Shown: one piece after another, positions 1 to 13,226 of the stretch | How the letters are laid out: each line of letters starts with the position of its first letter | Numbering within the stretch: position 1 is the stretch's first letter | Assembly (NCBI GenBank): GCA_029204225.1 | Contig: CM055095.1 | Location: 56,332,728-56,396,727, forward strand | Source: Diphasiastrum complanatum | Lineage: Eukaryota; Streptophyta; Lycopodiopsida; Lycopodiales; Lycopodiaceae | Reading direction: 5' to 3' | Length of the DNA: 64,000 bases | The notes under the pieces: model-generated | Seen by the model: only the letters and a program-made list of their open reading frames with translations | Databases searched by the model: none | What the model was told of the DNA's origin: nothing | Made by a program: the position numbers and the translations under genes

Positions 1-67
1 AAAGGAAATAAAACTGGAGAGAGAGAGAGAAGGAGAGGGAGAGAGAGAGAGATCTACTTTAAGGACG
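1..67 (+). promoter_or_regulatory. GA-rich leader upstream of TRAPPC1
   Basis: The first 67 bases are almost pure purine, with two GA runs (about 17-30 and 39-52), directly upstream of the TRAPPC1 start codon. GA/CT-rich leaders are common in plant 5' untranslated regions and core promoters. The true promoter probably lies outside the window. Confidence 0.4.
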
Positions 68-3000
68 ATGGCAGGAGCATTGCAGACTCGTGGCGGTATG
101 AGGTGCTTGTACTTGTATAATAGAAGTGGAGTGTGCTTACATTACCATGTATGGCTTCGCACCCATACCACTCTGAGCCCGCAGCAGGACCAGAAGCTCA
201 TGTTTGGTCTTCTTTTTTCCCTCAAATCCTTCACCTCCAAAATGGATCCAACAAGGTTCATTCTAGATCTTTCTTATCTCATGGCCTTGCAGTAGTAATA
301 GATGCAAAACTGAGCTTTATAATGCAGAGTTTTCTGATTTTGAGGTATACACCAAAGGCAAAAGGGTGCATTCATCCTTGTATATGTGATCCATGAACTC
401 ATATTTTACCTTGGAATTTCTGTATCTTGTAAGTGTTCATTCTTGGTGATTTGAAGCGAAAGAACTCCTCGATTTTTCTTCCCTTTCTTTCTAATCCGGA
501 GCTCTTCATTCAGGAAATTCATAAAGCTGAGATCTGAACCAACTTAGCATCATTCGTCCTTGTATATGTGATCCATGATACTCATGTTTTACCTTGGAAT
601 TTCTGTATCTTGTAAGTCTTCATTCCTGGCTATTTGGAGCGATTAGAACTCCTCGTTTTTCCTTGGCTTGCTTTCTAATGCGGAGCTCTTCATCCAGGAA
701 AATCATAAACCGGAGACGAGTCTTCATCAATTTAGCACTGAAATCGAGGCATCAACCTTAGAGCCCAAGGAGCTATCTCCACAAGGATGTATCGGCTTAG
801 CCGGATATTTTGATTGATTATCTGAGTTTGTTAGAGTGATAAACTATAATCCTCATTCTCACTATTTAGGAACATAATCGCCTAGAATGGTCACATAGCC
901 CCCAATCTTTTCATGAGTGGTGCGTTAAGAAAGTATTCTTGATTCAAAATCTTCTTAGCTGTCTAATGTGGGCTCAAGTTTTGAAGAAAATGTCATCACT
1001 CTATGAAGAGGAGTATCTTTTCTAGCATTTGCGGTATTTTCTTGGCAATTTTTTGACTTGGATTAAAGATTAGTAAGTGCATGATGGAGTGGCCACATAT
1101 AAAGTGACTAATCTCACCAACTGTTTTTCGATCCATAAGCTTGATTGGAACTCTCAAAACATGGGTTTTTCTGCCATAGTGGAACTACTCCTCTTTACCA
1201 TAGTACCTTGAATTCTTTAAGTTGCTAGTTCTCAGCAAAAAGGGGCTGCAGATCGGTAAATTGAGTTGCTGCCTGAACCCCCTGCCTCCATTTTTATCAC
1301 AGACCGTCTAGGTCTGCATGCATCTAAATGGTTGCTGTCGCTATGCAAACAAACATCGCAGTCTCAAGAGACTTGTTCCAGTGCACTCTATTGCACTGGG
1401 ACTCACTTGCTCTGTAGCAACTTACTAAATTGAAGCACCTTTGAGATTCGGTTCACCTTCCTGCAGCAAGTGTCATGACCGAAATTAGATTTATCATCAA
1501 TAAACACAAGAAAGTAGTGAAAGCCCCCAAGAGTGTTCATATGTCCGCATTAATCTGAACGAAAATATCTTCATCCTATATTCCTTCTTTCTTGAGAAAT
1601 GTAGTTTTTGCTGCTTGTTGTACACATCCTTCAGGAAATCTCATTTCTGTCCGGTCTTTCCATTCAAAATCAGCAACTAACACTTTATTTCCTGTTAATT
1701 TTATGCTATGCACACCCAAATGACCAATTCTTTTAAGCCATAATTAGATTAGTTTTCATTTGGGCGCTACTTGTCTTTCCAGAGAAGACAATAGATCGAA
1801 TAGATTCTTTCATGAAACCCTTACATCCAATTCTTTTTTCCCGGTATTTGGGACTCAGATTCTCTTAGAAAATGAAATATGCAGGCCTTTTTGCATGCCA
1901 CCTTACTGACTAAAAGTCATCTTGGGAACATAAAGAACTTCTCTGGGCCACAAGCTTGTATTTTCATAGATGTAGCTTGACGTCTCTGATTCTGAAGTCT
2001 GATTGGTAAATTCTCGTTTGTTTTCTGTTTATAGTGGTTACATATGAGTTTAGTAGTCTAATCCTGCAGTCTCTTGTTTGAGCTTGTTCCACGAAGAGAC
2101 TCTAATGCATTAATGTTACCTAATGACATTACCGATTTTTAAACCAAATTTGATATATTGCAATATCATATAGAAATATATTGTTATCCTACATGGAACT
2201 CTTTTACAGGACAACTTGAAAAAATGACTATATCAAGATTCTGTGGAATATTTGTGATATAGTCTACCACAATTCACGTATGCCAAATGGAATATATTCA
2301 AGGCTTTTTCTTGTCTGATTACCTAAAAAATTGTGTAGCTTATCCTGAAGGTGAATAGCTGATCTGTTCAACTGCACAATGTGTGTATAGAAGCTGTGCT
2401 TTAAACATGAGTGCAGTTCCTACACACCCTGATATTTCAAAGGACTTGCATGGTGTAAACTTGCAGTGTTGTAACCATGTAACAGTAGCTCAAAACAGTA
2501 CTCAATGGTGATCTCATATTTATATTGAGTGACCTAAAGAGATGGCTACAATTGTGGCACAAATCAGTTTGGCTGCTGAATTAATCTAATAATAATAATT
2601 TTGCCTTGTGCAGCTTCTCGATTTCCAGATGCCAATTTAAGGTCATGGTCCTTGGATATACGATGTCTTCCAACCTTTTCACTTAAACAAAAATCAATAG
2701 GAACATGAGTTTGAATGTCACAGGCTGCTGAATTTTTTAATATGAACTAGGGTTTGTATGATATCATTATATCATTATAAGAGAGCACTCCCGTTACTGG
2801 AAGCAGAGGTTATGCTAAGAGCACTTTGAGATCACTTTTTGGTCATTTCTTTTGAGTGATCTGGTTAAGCAGGAAGTCTTATTGTGCCAGTTACCTCTTT
2901 CTCTTAATTGTTGACATGGCTAATCCAATATCCTGGTGGTAAATGTGTAGCAATATATAAGCAAATCTATGGAGACAATCAATGTCCTCTAATGCATCTA

Positions 3001-4277
3001 GCATAATGGTAACCAGAGAATGTGATGCTCCTATGCATGCAAATATGTATGGTCAGATATGGGCATTATGAAGATCATGTAAGAAGGCTGATTGTCAGTG
3101 CACTTCTTATATACAGCAGCTTTGAGTGGTCCAGGAAGGAGGTGGAATCAGACGCCCTGTGTTCAATTGTTTCTTAGAAACACTGTAGTTTCCTAAGGAT
3201 TTTACAGTAGCGAGGTCGTACTGTAATGTGATTCCTGATGCTCATCTGCTTCTAGGGATACTTCTTTGCTAATTTGTTTGATGTCTATGTTTAAAATTTT
3301 CACCAAGCCAAAAGTCACCCGAAATCACTTTTCAAAGTAATGGGGGAGTTTTGTTGCTGATTGCTAGTATGTCAATTGCCTATTCATTTTTGGTGATTGA
3401 AGAAATAGACTCTAGAGTTACCTGAGAAATAATTAGCCTCTTGAATATATCTGCAGAACATTTCTTGGATGCATCTACTACTGTTGTGTAAGATTAGTTT
3501 TTAAGGTATCTCTCACTTGTTCCTTTCATACTGCATCTAATAAATATGATTTTAGTGCTCACGTCAAGATTATGGATGTTGCAGTGTTCATAAAGGCAAT
3601 TTGGGTGTTCCACAATTTGCCGGGCAAGGATGCTCATTTCATAGTTTTAGTACAAATACATATAAGTTGAGTCTGATGGAGACGCCCTCAGGAATCAAAG
3701 TATGGCTTTCTTATTCACTTTTTGCTTGCAAGCCTGCAGTAGTTTATGGTTTTGAAGAAAGTAGTCTGTCCTATGCTTAATCTACTGCTACTGCTCATGT
3801 AGCTCATCCAGGTTTTCAATGTATTTTAAATTTAAAGCATTCATTCTTTGCTGAAAGGAGAGTTCTGAAAGGAAATTTGCAGCTTGTGCTTGTTACAGAT
3901 CCCAAGATGGGAGACCTTCGCTCAGCATTGAAGTACATATACAACAACATCTATGTTGAATATGTCGTGAAAAATCCTCTTTATATCCCTGGGCAACCTT
4001 TCAGGTGGGTTTGCTTCACACTTTTTTGCTCTTTTGTCAAACTGTGTACTCCTGTATGATATGTTAATGTAAGTTCCTATTTATAGTTTTCTGGGTTGCT
4101 GTAAGTTGAAGTGGTAACTACAGTCCCTGCTTTTCATATTCCATAATCCATATCGAGTTTAGTTCTGCACACTTTGGCTGAGGACTTAATCCTGGGTGAC
4201 TAGCTGGTTTGGTTTGATTTATCAGGTGCCAGCTATTCAACTCTGCTTTAGATGAGTATGCAAAGACGATCCAATGA
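68..4277 (+). CDS. TRAPPC1: TRAPPC1/BET5-like TRAPP complex subunit, 4 exons
   Basis: Longin-fold core subunit of TRAPP complexes, which act as Rab/Ypt exchange factors and tethers at the Golgi. Exons read by eye are 68-255, 3585-3699, 3883-4004 and 4226-4277. They sum to 477 nt (158 aa plus stop), with GT/AG borders and matching phases (2, 0, 2). Exon 1 carries LYNRSGVCLHYH and QQDQKLMFGLLFSLKS. Exon 2 carries QGCSFHSFSTNTYKLS. Exon 3 carries DLRSALKYIYNNIYVEYVVK and NPLYIPGQP. Exon 4 ends LFNSALDEYAKTIQ. These blocks and the length (about 145-170 aa in the family) fit plant TRAPPC1. Two starts are possible: Met1 at 68 or Met11 at 98; the second matches where animal and yeast proteins begin. 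Intron 1 is 3.3 kb and holds a copia relic and a duplication. No lesion is seen, so the gene looks functional. Confidence 0.93.
371..715. repeat. Tandem duplication of about 160 bp in TRAPPC1 intron 1
   Basis: A block starting near 371 recurs near 552. Both copies contain TATATGTGATCCATGA, then TTTTACCTTGGAATTTCTGT, then AACTCCTCG and GGAGCTCTTCAT. Mismatches and small gaps put similarity at roughly 85% by eye. The two copies are offset by about 180 bp. Confidence 0.75.
1461..1750 (-). pseudogene. Ty1/copia pre-integrase/integrase relic in TRAPPC1 intron 1
   Basis: On the minus strand, upper coordinates first, the sequence reads LKRIGHLGVHS (a GAG-pre-integrase GHL motif), then a decayed zinc-binding stretch (CVQQAAKTTF), then MNTLGGFHYFLVFIDDKSNF. 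The last block matches the start of copia integrase (GG-Y-FL-FIDD-S). Stops and frame changes interrupt it. It is antisense to the host gene. Only a short part of an element is recognisable. Confidence 0.65.
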
Positions 4278-5496
4278 TATGAGCTTTGAAAGTAGAATGC
4301 AGCTCTTCAATGGTCTTTGATTATAAGGAGAATCACTTTTGTCACATGCAATCCTGCTATGAGATTTATACAATCACAAGGAAAGGATGGAGGATTCTAA
4401 CAGAGTATTGAGGCCCTATTTGAAATTGTTTAAGTAGGATTGCTATCAGGTTATATTATACAACTGGCACTTGCAATACAGACACTCTTGCACGTGAAGC
4501 CATGCGCAAAGTTGAGTTTATGTACTCTACAAATTTGTCTTCATTGATGAGCCATACATAATTTGTATGTTTGCTTACAATTGACCTGCTTGCTTTCATT
4601 GACTGTTTCTTGTTGCTTTTAGTAATTAGCAGCAGTTGCAGATGATCTTCTGTAAGTTTTTGGAGCTGTGACCTTACAGCTTATCATAATTGTGGATTGA
4701 TTTTTTATAGAATAAATATGCACAGAAGTAAAGTTATGATGTCAAGAGATAAATTTCTGCCAACATCTGTCCAGTATTGAGACTTGTTAGTTTCTTTATT
4801 TTTCTGGATTCAATCTGTGTTGTTCATGATAATTTATCTCCTTATCATCATGGAAATTTGAGCCTGCCTGATTTTCGAGACTGCCACAAATTTTAGATTT
4901 TTTTTTAATGAATGGGTATAATGTTTATGGAGATGTGGTATGGGTTTTGTCATAGTTGCAAGCTGGAATGCACATTCTAGATCGTCAGTTATCTAAAACC
5001 TGGATTGCTTAGAAGACGCTTTTTAGAAAAAAAGATTGCCCTAAAACTATAAAAAAATTGTAAAAATTAAAACTAATATCATCGAATAAACCCTAGAACT
5101 CATAGATATCACAAAGCGATAAGCACTTAACTCCCTAAACCCTAAATTCTCGTGCTATTTCCAAAACAACTTTTTAATTAGCCCACTGAACTTCTCTTGA
5201 AAACAGCTTCCAATGATATCCATATTGGAAATAGAAACATTACATTTTGGAAAATCTTATTGGGAAATCCTAGAACGTGATTCGGAACGAGATGCGGATG
5301 ATGGCTTGCAAGTATGGTTTATGCGTAGCGTCCACATCCTGTATATAGGATTCAGCATATTCCTAGACTTGGATATTCAGTACTCCAATGCACGAGTTTA
5401 TTAATTATACCGTCCTTTGATTTGTCCATGGTGAATGCTTGAGAAAATTTGTTCTTGCTCCTCCCTCTTGACTTGTCCTTGGCAAAGTGGGCTTTT

Positions 5497-5659
5497 AATA
5501 TTTTTGGCCTAGTCCGAAATGGTGAGGGCAGGCCAAAATGCTCTAATTAAGACATATGGAGCTAGGCCATGGTTTATTAATTATATTTTTGGCCTGGTCC
5601 GAAATTGTGAGGGCAGGCCCAGATGCTCTAATTAAAGACATATGGAGCTAGGGCATGGT
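5497..5659. repeat. Two-copy direct repeat, about 77 bp each
   Basis: Copy 1 (about 5497-5573) and copy 2 (about 5583-5659) share TATTTTTGGCCT, GTCCGAAAT, GTGAGGGCAGGCC, ATGCTCTAATTAA and GACATATGGAGCTAGG. They differ at a handful of positions and are separated by about 9 bases, so this is a near-tandem duplication. Confidence 0.85.
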
Positions 5660-7179
5660 GATTGATGGCTTTTAGTACATGTAAAGGAGATCAAAAGCAA
5701 TTGGTTGAGAATTCGCATCCTATATAGAATATTCCTAGCGGAGGTGGGGGGATTTTGTGGGGACCTTGGGCCCCGTGCTCCGAATGGATCTCGCGGCCCG
5801 GAGGGAGGGAGTGGGCCAGCGGAGAGGGGAGTACAACGCGCACAGTTTTCCCATCCCCCCCCCCCCCCCCAAATTTTTTTTCAAAATGGGGGCCTAAAGA
5901 AATATTGGGCTCCCTTTTCACTCAATCTAAGTTCATAAAAGTAGGAAGGGCTTGAAAAAAACAAAGGTATTTTTTCATTTATAATTTATTTTTTAGCCTT
6001 GTCATATCATCATTGATATGAGTTGAGGAAGTAGATTTACAGGAGGGTTAGTGGGTGGGTTAGAATTTGGAGATTTAATTTACGCCATTGGATGTGCCAT
6101 GTCATATGGACCGTTCCATCTCAATTGTCACTCTTTCATTCAAACACATGTCATCATTAACACTAACTATAATTAGTGAAGAGGCCCTTTTTGAGTCCAA
6201 AAAGGGCCCTAATGATGTAGGAACTCACCCTTCTGCACAATTTGTTATCCAGTTTTCGATTGTCAAAATCTTTTCCTCTCTTGTATTTCGTCACCATGGC
6301 TCAGGAGAGAACTTAATCAGGATTTAGCTCTCGGCTTTTAGTTGGTTGGGTGGTTTGGCTCCACATTAGTCCTTTTGATGCATGTAGCACTTGGTGATAT
6401 TTATAGTGGTATTAGCTTGGCTTTGAATCGATCAGAAGGTGAAGTTGCTTTTTGTTTTTTCCCAGCTTTTTTGGTAGTATCTCCTTGCCTTTTACTTTTT
6501 GGTGGTGAAATTGAGCTCCAAGTAAGTGGTTTCTTTGATTCTTGATTGCTTTCAGCCTAATGATCAATGTTATGGAGAAAATGTTCGATAAGGCTGATGT
6601 ATGTATCTGGTAACCTTTATTCTCTTGTATTGTGCTTTTTTCTTTGTAAATTATTGCATGTTGAATTAGATGCATGCCGCATGTTTCGGAATCAGTTTGA
6701 AATGGGTTGGTATCAATGAAACAAAAAAATTTGATGTTAGAAATCTATTTTCACAGTTTTGATTCGTATTGAATAGAATTTGAAAATCCAGTTACGTAAA
6801 ATTATGAAAAAATTATAAATGTTTTGATTTGTCGATTATTGATCAAAACGAGATTCGCTTGTAAAGTGAATGGCCTTATTGAGATGTGATCAGTCGGTTT
6901 AGCAGGTCACAATGATTTTCACGTTTGGTTGAAAAATTTGGCATTTGTGAACGAATTGGAACAATTTCTTGTTTTATGTGATTAATAATGACTGAGAATA
7001 ACGTAAGTCTTGAGGGAACGGTTTTTATGCCGACCTACTTGTAGATTTACCAGCAGTTGAGTGCGGCACTTAACAAATAAACAATTAGAACACTTTGCGG
7101 GACCAATAGATGGAAGTTCTACTAAATCAAGTTTAGACCTTATCCTTGTCGAGGGCTTTTAACTTAAATCATATTCAGA

Positions 7180-7202
7180 GGGGGGGGGGGTGGGGGGGGG
7201 GG
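7180..7202. repeat. Two G11 runs separated by one T
   Basis: Eleven G, one T, then eleven G, followed by C. Such a run can fold as a G-quadruplex in principle. It may equally be replication or sequencing slippage. No gene lies next to it. Confidence 0.7.
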
Positions 7203-8084
7203 CTGAGGTGGTAGATAATTGGTTGACCAAGTGGACTACTTACCTTACCTTAGTCTTCTCTGAATTTTTGAAGAGAAAGTGATTGAGAGTGCATGATTGA
7301 TCTAAGCTTAACTGATCATTGTTAGACTTGATAGAAGCTTATACTGATCTTTAATAAACCTTAGTAGACTACTTTCATGTCTATTTGATGGCATGCGAAG
7401 CATAGACATGATTTTTAACAAAACCTCTTCTATAGGTTTTTTCCATTCCTAACAGCTCACATGTGTGGACAATAGGGCCTAGAGTGATGTGGTAGGCATT
7501 TTGCTAACATACTTTCCCTCTGTACGGTGCTTTACAACATCAAATCTAGCAAGAGTTATGATCATTAAAAGTTTAGCAAAATAGTAAGAAAGTTAGACAG
7601 GAAGACGAAGTAGCTTAAACACACATTTTTGACAAGAACTCTGAACGCAATAAAAGAAAGTGATTGATTCAGATTAATGTATAGAAATACAAGTCAGATT
7701 GCACAAGACAATAGTGGATGAAACTGCGTGCTCAGGAAGCTAACTCCGCTCTCTAAAAGCTATGAGCTTATTATTGACAATCAGTTTGAAAGAAAAGAAT
7801 CGATGCATGAAAGCATCTACAATGTGTCTCTTTGTAAATACTAATTGACCCACTTGCTTAATTAGATTGCAATGGTCATCTATATACAATTTGTATTTGT
7901 GCAGATGAGTGTACAATGAAGATGGCATGGAGCCGTTGTGCTGTCTGGAGGAGATCGTGGCTAATGTTGTCATTGTCCAAGTTGTTGCACACAGTACAAG
8001 AAGTGCGCGTGAAAAGGCTTCGACTATTCGGAGTAGACGAGCGAGTCGCTGTCGTGGCCAATTAAGTTGGGATAGTATTAGTCA

Positions 8085-8195
8085 AACTTCCACGATATGT
8101 CGGACAAGTCGGGTTTCTCCGATATGTCGGTTGAGTCGATAAGTCGGACTAGCCGGGCTTCTTTGATAAGCCGGCCAACTCCGACAAGTCGGGTG
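8085..8195. repeat. Cluster of degenerate (A/T)GTCGG repeats
   Basis: At least six copies of a short unit around GATA(A/T)GTCGG or ACAAGTCGG occur in about 110 bases, together with related CCGG variants such as AGCCGGGC and AGCCGGCC. This is a degenerate minisatellite of about 15-bp period, GC-richer than its surroundings. Confidence 0.55.
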
Positions 8196-9523
8196 CCAAT
8201 CTCTTGTCTGTCTTCAGTAATAGAGTATATCTGCAGATTGTGTGACTATGCATGTAAAATTGTAGCGATATGAATGGAACTAGATTAACATGGGATTTAG
8301 GAGATTAGAGGAAATAAATCCAACACATTGCTCACAAAAAGCTGACAAATTTTTTCCAACTGATTGTAAAAATTGACATTTTACTTATTAGTTTCAAAGT
8401 TTATAGGTTTTTTGCCTTTGAAAACACACTAAATTTAGTTCTTATTTTCGAGTTTAAAGGATTGAGTTGGCATTTTACATCATAATTATATTTGAAGTGC
8501 ATTAAATCATGCAAATAGATTTATACTTCCGAAATTTTTTCAATTTTGTGTCTTGAGTTGTTTTATGAAAAATTTAGACCGTAAAATAAAATATAAAGTA
8601 GATTATCATTTGTGAAAGTGACATGTCAAACACCTTACAAAATATTGGAGTCCATAAAACTTTTCAAATGCAGCCTTTTATAGCTCATAAGATGCTTGGG
8701 CATCACATTACAACTCATAAAAAGTCAAAATATATGGGCCATAAGAAGTATTTTCAACCATAATGTCAAATGCGAAGACAATCCTTTACGCATGGGAAAA
8801 GTGTTTTCAGCTACCTTTGGGTTATCGGGTGTCGTTCAAATATAGCCTAGCCATATTTTTGCTTCCTAACAGCCTCGCCATAATGTTACGACTCTTTTGA
8901 TGCGTGGGTGCAAAAGGTTATTCGAAAGACCAATACGCAATACAATGAAGGGCTCCCAGTTTTTAGTTTAATTTAAGCAGGTTGGCTTTAAAAACTCCAA
9001 GTCCTCTTGTGAATGCTAAACTTTGCCCAGGTTAATGCACTTCAGGAATTGAATAAATTACATATTCAAAATCTAGAAAAGAAAAGAGGCCAAAAGATCC
9101 CACCATGATTCATGTCACAGATTTGACCTAGATTGAAGAATAGGCTACCAAATAGTACCAAATAGTAGTAAGAAGATTAATATTCAGTTGTTGACTAGGA
9201 AATACAGTACCTATACGTAGTTGCACTGTATGAAAAAAATTATAATACACTCATGAATACATACATTATTTATATGACTCCAGTCGGAAAATACCACAAG
9301 TTTTTTGGAGTGTATATTGTTAATCTCAGGTCTTTTTTTATTCATTCTTGTGCAAATGTCTAAAATTTTATCAAATCTTTTGATAAATTTCAATCTTTAT
9401 AACATTCAATACAAAAATCAGCCCATTATAATTAGAAGTTATATAGTAAGTATCTCATAAGTTATTTAATGGGTATTTTATTTGACAATACGTATTATAA
9501 GTAGGTATATCATTGAGGATTCC

Positions 9524-12252
9524 TCAGGTGGATTGAAGCCATTGCTGGCCTTGGATGAAGCTGATTGACTGGAAAGGTGCTGCCTGAGCGTCTGTAAGCT
9601 CATGAGACCATGTCACTCGGTTGTTCTCAGCGGATCCTGGACCTGAGCACTTGTATTGCCCATAGAAAACAGTTCTGTTGCACACAAGCAATCTCAATCT
9701 GATCAGAAAAATCTTCAATTTCCAGAAGACAGTCTCACCTGGACTTTATCCCATTTGCAGCTTCAGAAATCAAAATAGACACAACCCATCTCAAACTTTT
9801 GATCAGAAAAAATTAACGAAATATTGTCCAACATAATAGTAGCGTCTGGACGGCAAAATAAATCTTATCTGCAGCTTCAGAATGGTTAGAAACATACGTG
9901 CGTACACACACAAAAACATACATGCATATATCCCCTAGATGGCATAGGTGTGGCTGATCTCTTCGTTTCATGTCTTGTAGAATCCAGGAATGGATTGGAA
10001 AGCAAAAATTGGAAAAGAATCACGTACTGTTGTCTGTTGGCAATGCCAAAGTCATTCCACCCCCCTGGAGTGATGATGTTGTCTATATATGTGAAGGAAT
10101 AAACTACCCGAGAGTAGGGACCCCATGCTCGTCCGAGATACAGAACTCCTGAACCTGTAACCTTGCAGTTCACAAAGGAGAAGCCAGTGTCCTCGCCCCC
10201 ACTTCCTCGCTTTTGTGCCGTTAGTGATCCAATGGTGCTTGCGATAGAATGCAATTCACATCCCTGCAACAATTACATCGTTTAGAAACGTGTTATAATT
10301 GCATGTAAATAAATAGTTTGCTGGGAGAGCTTCAGAAGATGAGAATAGAATATACATAACGTTGTAACATGGTACCAGAAGATGGGAATATAATATACAC
10401 AATGATGATGTAAGAATGAACATGGTACCAGAAGATGAGAATAGAATATACACAATGATGTAACGTGGTAACTTTTGCCTCAGTAGAAACTGGTACAAGT
10501 TGGTTCAGTTAATGACAAAACTTACATAAATCCATGGTGCTAAAACATCAATGGGATTATATGCATCCGTTAAGTTACTTAGAAGAAAGGCCTAAGTTAG
10601 CCATGAAGACTGCCAAAATAGTGGCTTTGAAACCTTTGACTTTCTTAATTTCTGCACAGTAACAGCGAAGAGATAGTATTATGGTACTAGGTAGCTAAAG
10701 TTGTCTCAAAGAAGCACTTCTAATTTCCTTGTCTGGACATACGCTGCAATGGCAGAAAAGGCTGCTGAGTAACGAATATTGCTAGATGTATATTAGTATA
10801 ACAGAATAATTCACAAGCGAATAAAAGTATCACATATACTATAGTCATTCATCTTCTTTTCAAAATAGAGGACTGCTCGGCGCCTGCTGCAGCTGCCATG
10901 CAAATTAAGTTGACAATCAGTGGCATGCTCAATTGATGAACTTGTCCCTTGGAGGACGTGGAACAACTCTGCATGCTTGAGAATTCAATCAATATTTTCA
11001 AACATTTCGAAATTCAGAGACTAAATACAGAATCTAAAGTCAGCTGCTCAGTAGGGAGGCCTTGAAAAGCATGCTACATAAATAACACACAGAGTGGCTG
11101 AAAGATCGATTTACCTTGTACATTGAGAGTCCATCTCCAAAAATGAAGTCTATGGATCCTTGAATGAAGCAGTTGCTAAAGTAGTGGCGCCCTTTATCGT
11201 CATACAAAGTATCTTGTGCTCCATAAAAATTGCAGCGGTAGAAAGCCGCCTTGTCTCCTGTTATACGAAGAGCCACGGCCTGCCTTCCCTCTGCACCTGG
11301 TGGTGGAGCCGGTGCTGTGTTCTGCAAAGCAACTACCATAAGTATTAAGAATAATACCAGAGAAGCTGCATCATCTCCTATAATCTAATGATTATGTTGT
11401 ATTTTGTGAGAGACTTTCGCTAGTCATCAAGGTTCAAAGTAACCTACAGCGAAACCGATGTCATTTGCGATGAAATTGTCCGAGTTAATAGCCACAGTAG
11501 CGCTCGAGAATGTGCTTCCACTACTTGAAGCCGTATCCCCCCAAGATATGGTTGTGCTGCCGCCTCCTGCCCCTTGCAATGTTATAAAAGGCTTGCTGGA
11601 TGGGATGTTAACTTTCTCACTGAAACAACAACGCTCCGCTTTCAAAAGTTATATAATTAGACTGTCATCGGCAGCCAGCTACGTACTTGTACAGCGTAGA
11701 TGACAAAAAGAATTATATGTAAGGAGCTGCAATTGCTGATTGCAATAAACGGGGAACAACTTAATATATTGACTGAATATTATTTGGCCGATCATTTCGT
11801 TAAAAATCGACAAACGTGTTATTTTATTGTCTTGAAACAACATGGCCGAACGCTTTGCTCAAGTACTACTGTTGTAATGATCTTGCAATGTTTCATTACA
11901 TAAGCAATCACCTGTATGTGCCGGCACTTATTTGTATGGTCACTCGCTGATTGTTACCGTCTGGAATGGAATTTACAGCAGCTTGTACTGTTTTAAAACC
12001 TCTTGTCCCTCCTTGATCGACAAATATAGTCTGAGCTTGAGCTTTAACTTGGTTTGTTTCTGCTGGTTCAGCTCGTAAGCTTCCTTCGGCAGTCAATCCC
12101 ACCCTTGCAACCCATGCTAGAAAGTTCGCCTCTATTTCTGGCCTTGTATACAAATAAACATCACTCGTGTTTGCCACTGCAGTTACTTGTTTTTCCGAAA
12201 AAAGCATTACTATTAATATAATAGGAAAGGCAAAGCAGACAGCCTTCGCCAT
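9524..12252 (-). CDS. Pectinesterase (pectin methylesterase, no pro-domain), 5 exons
   Basis: Cell-wall enzyme that de-esterifies homogalacturonan. Exons from 5' to 3' are 12252-11912, 11619-11448, 11321-11115, 10263-10028 and 9674-9524. They sum to 1107 nt (368 aa plus stop), with GT/AG borders and phases 2, 0, 0, 2. Residues 1 to about 27 form a signal peptide with a hydrophobic core ([13 protein letters not shown]). No PMEI pro-region is present. Active-site landmarks are QAVAL (Gln185), GAQDTLY (Gln207, Asp208), GSIDFIFG (Asp229) and [14 protein letters not shown] (Arg285, Trp287); the region I motif is GTYSEKV. It ends [12 protein letters not shown]...[13 protein letters not shown] start 30 bp upstream (12282) is also in frame, but Met at 12252 immediately precedes the signal peptide. 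All catalytic residues are intact. Length and layout fit the short pro-less PMEs. Alternatives within carbohydrate esterase family 8 are unlikely. Confidence 0.94.
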
Positions 12253-12760
12253 TGATTTTATTAGAAAGTACAAGTGAAACAATTGTTGTGCTTCAAGGAA
12301 CAGAATCAGCTACATACTATCACAGAAAGCGAGATATGAATCTAAACTGAGAAGAGGCCTACAAAATCTTGAAATCATTGACAAATTTAGTGATGGTCAT
12401 AGTACTGGAATATACACGTTACTCTAAGTGTGTTTCTCGGAGAATTTAAAATTGAACTGACACATTCAGAGCTATGAGGCTGCTCTTATACGGACTACAT
12501 TGAACTGGATCGTGCATGCTGTACATGATTTAATATATTCCCACTAAAACACTCTTTTCCTTTAAGCTAATACATTGTCACAAAATGTGCAAGAGTAGCA
12601 CACTCCAGAATGCAGATACAACACATGCTTAAATAGCACAAATTCCACACATGTGGTGAATTCCAAGCTGGAGACAGTGAATACAGGCTCATACTGAACT
12701 TACTCTCAGAAAAATTACTCTAAAGATCAAACAACCTTCTTCTTTGCAGGAAGAGAAATC

Positions 12761-12832
12761 AAACCCAAGTCTCAAAAACCTCATACCTCACCAAACCCAA
12801 GTCTCAAAAGCCTCATACCTCACTACCCAAGT
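12761..12832. repeat. Tandem 32-bp duplication
   Basis: The unit AAACCCAAGTCTCAAAAACC followed by TCATACCTCACC occurs at 12761-12792 and again at 12793-12824 with two changes. A third copy is started by ACCCAAGT. Confidence 0.85.
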
Positions 12833-13154
12833 AAGTCCATGCAGAAAACGCTAGTAAAATATATCCACTTGTCATGAAAATTCTGCTGCATGCATCTTCG
12901 GTCTTCCATTTGTCACATCGTGTGTTAATGATGATCAAAAGAAGTATCATTGAACCGGCTTCAGTAGGTGAATTGTCCACTTTAAGCTACAGCAGTCTTG
13001 CCACAAGCCTTGCATGTTACGTTCTCTTCCTTATATAATCCAAGCCAAGCATAATTTTATAATAACAAAAAACCTATAGTATAAGGTGAAAGGCATGCAC
13101 AAAGACCTTTGATTGAACATCTCCAGCATCTTATCTAAAAGCCTCATAATCTCT

Positions 13155-13226
13155 CTATAGGATGGCAATACCATTTCAACAAACCTTTCACTATAGGATG
13201 GCAATACCATTTCAACAAACCTTATT
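13155..13226. repeat. Tandem 36-bp duplication
   Basis: The unit beginning CTATAGGATGGCAATACCAT and ending CAACAAACCTTTCA at 13155-13190 is repeated directly at 13191-13226 with almost no change, which suggests a recent slippage or unequal-exchange event. Confidence 0.85.

Larger units (their letters stand above)
4278..9523. other. Intergenic region between convergent TRAPPC1 and pectinesterase genes
   Basis: This is mainly AT-rich sequence with no ORF I can assign. It should contain the 3' ends of both flanking genes. Inside it I see a tandem duplication (5497-5659), a GC-rich patch ending in a 16-C run (5735-5870), a G-rich tract (7180-7202) and a GTCGG-rich cluster (8085-8195), listed or discussed separately. 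Short ORFs here lack family motifs. Confidence 0.6.

Noticed and set aside
6088-6675. Short ORFs of 67-87 codons
   Set aside because: Overlap on opposite strands and carry no recognisable domain.
9886-10272. ORF with 5' Met at 10272 as a separate protein
   Set aside because: The first three codons lie in an intron; it is exon 4 of the pectinesterase read into flanking introns.
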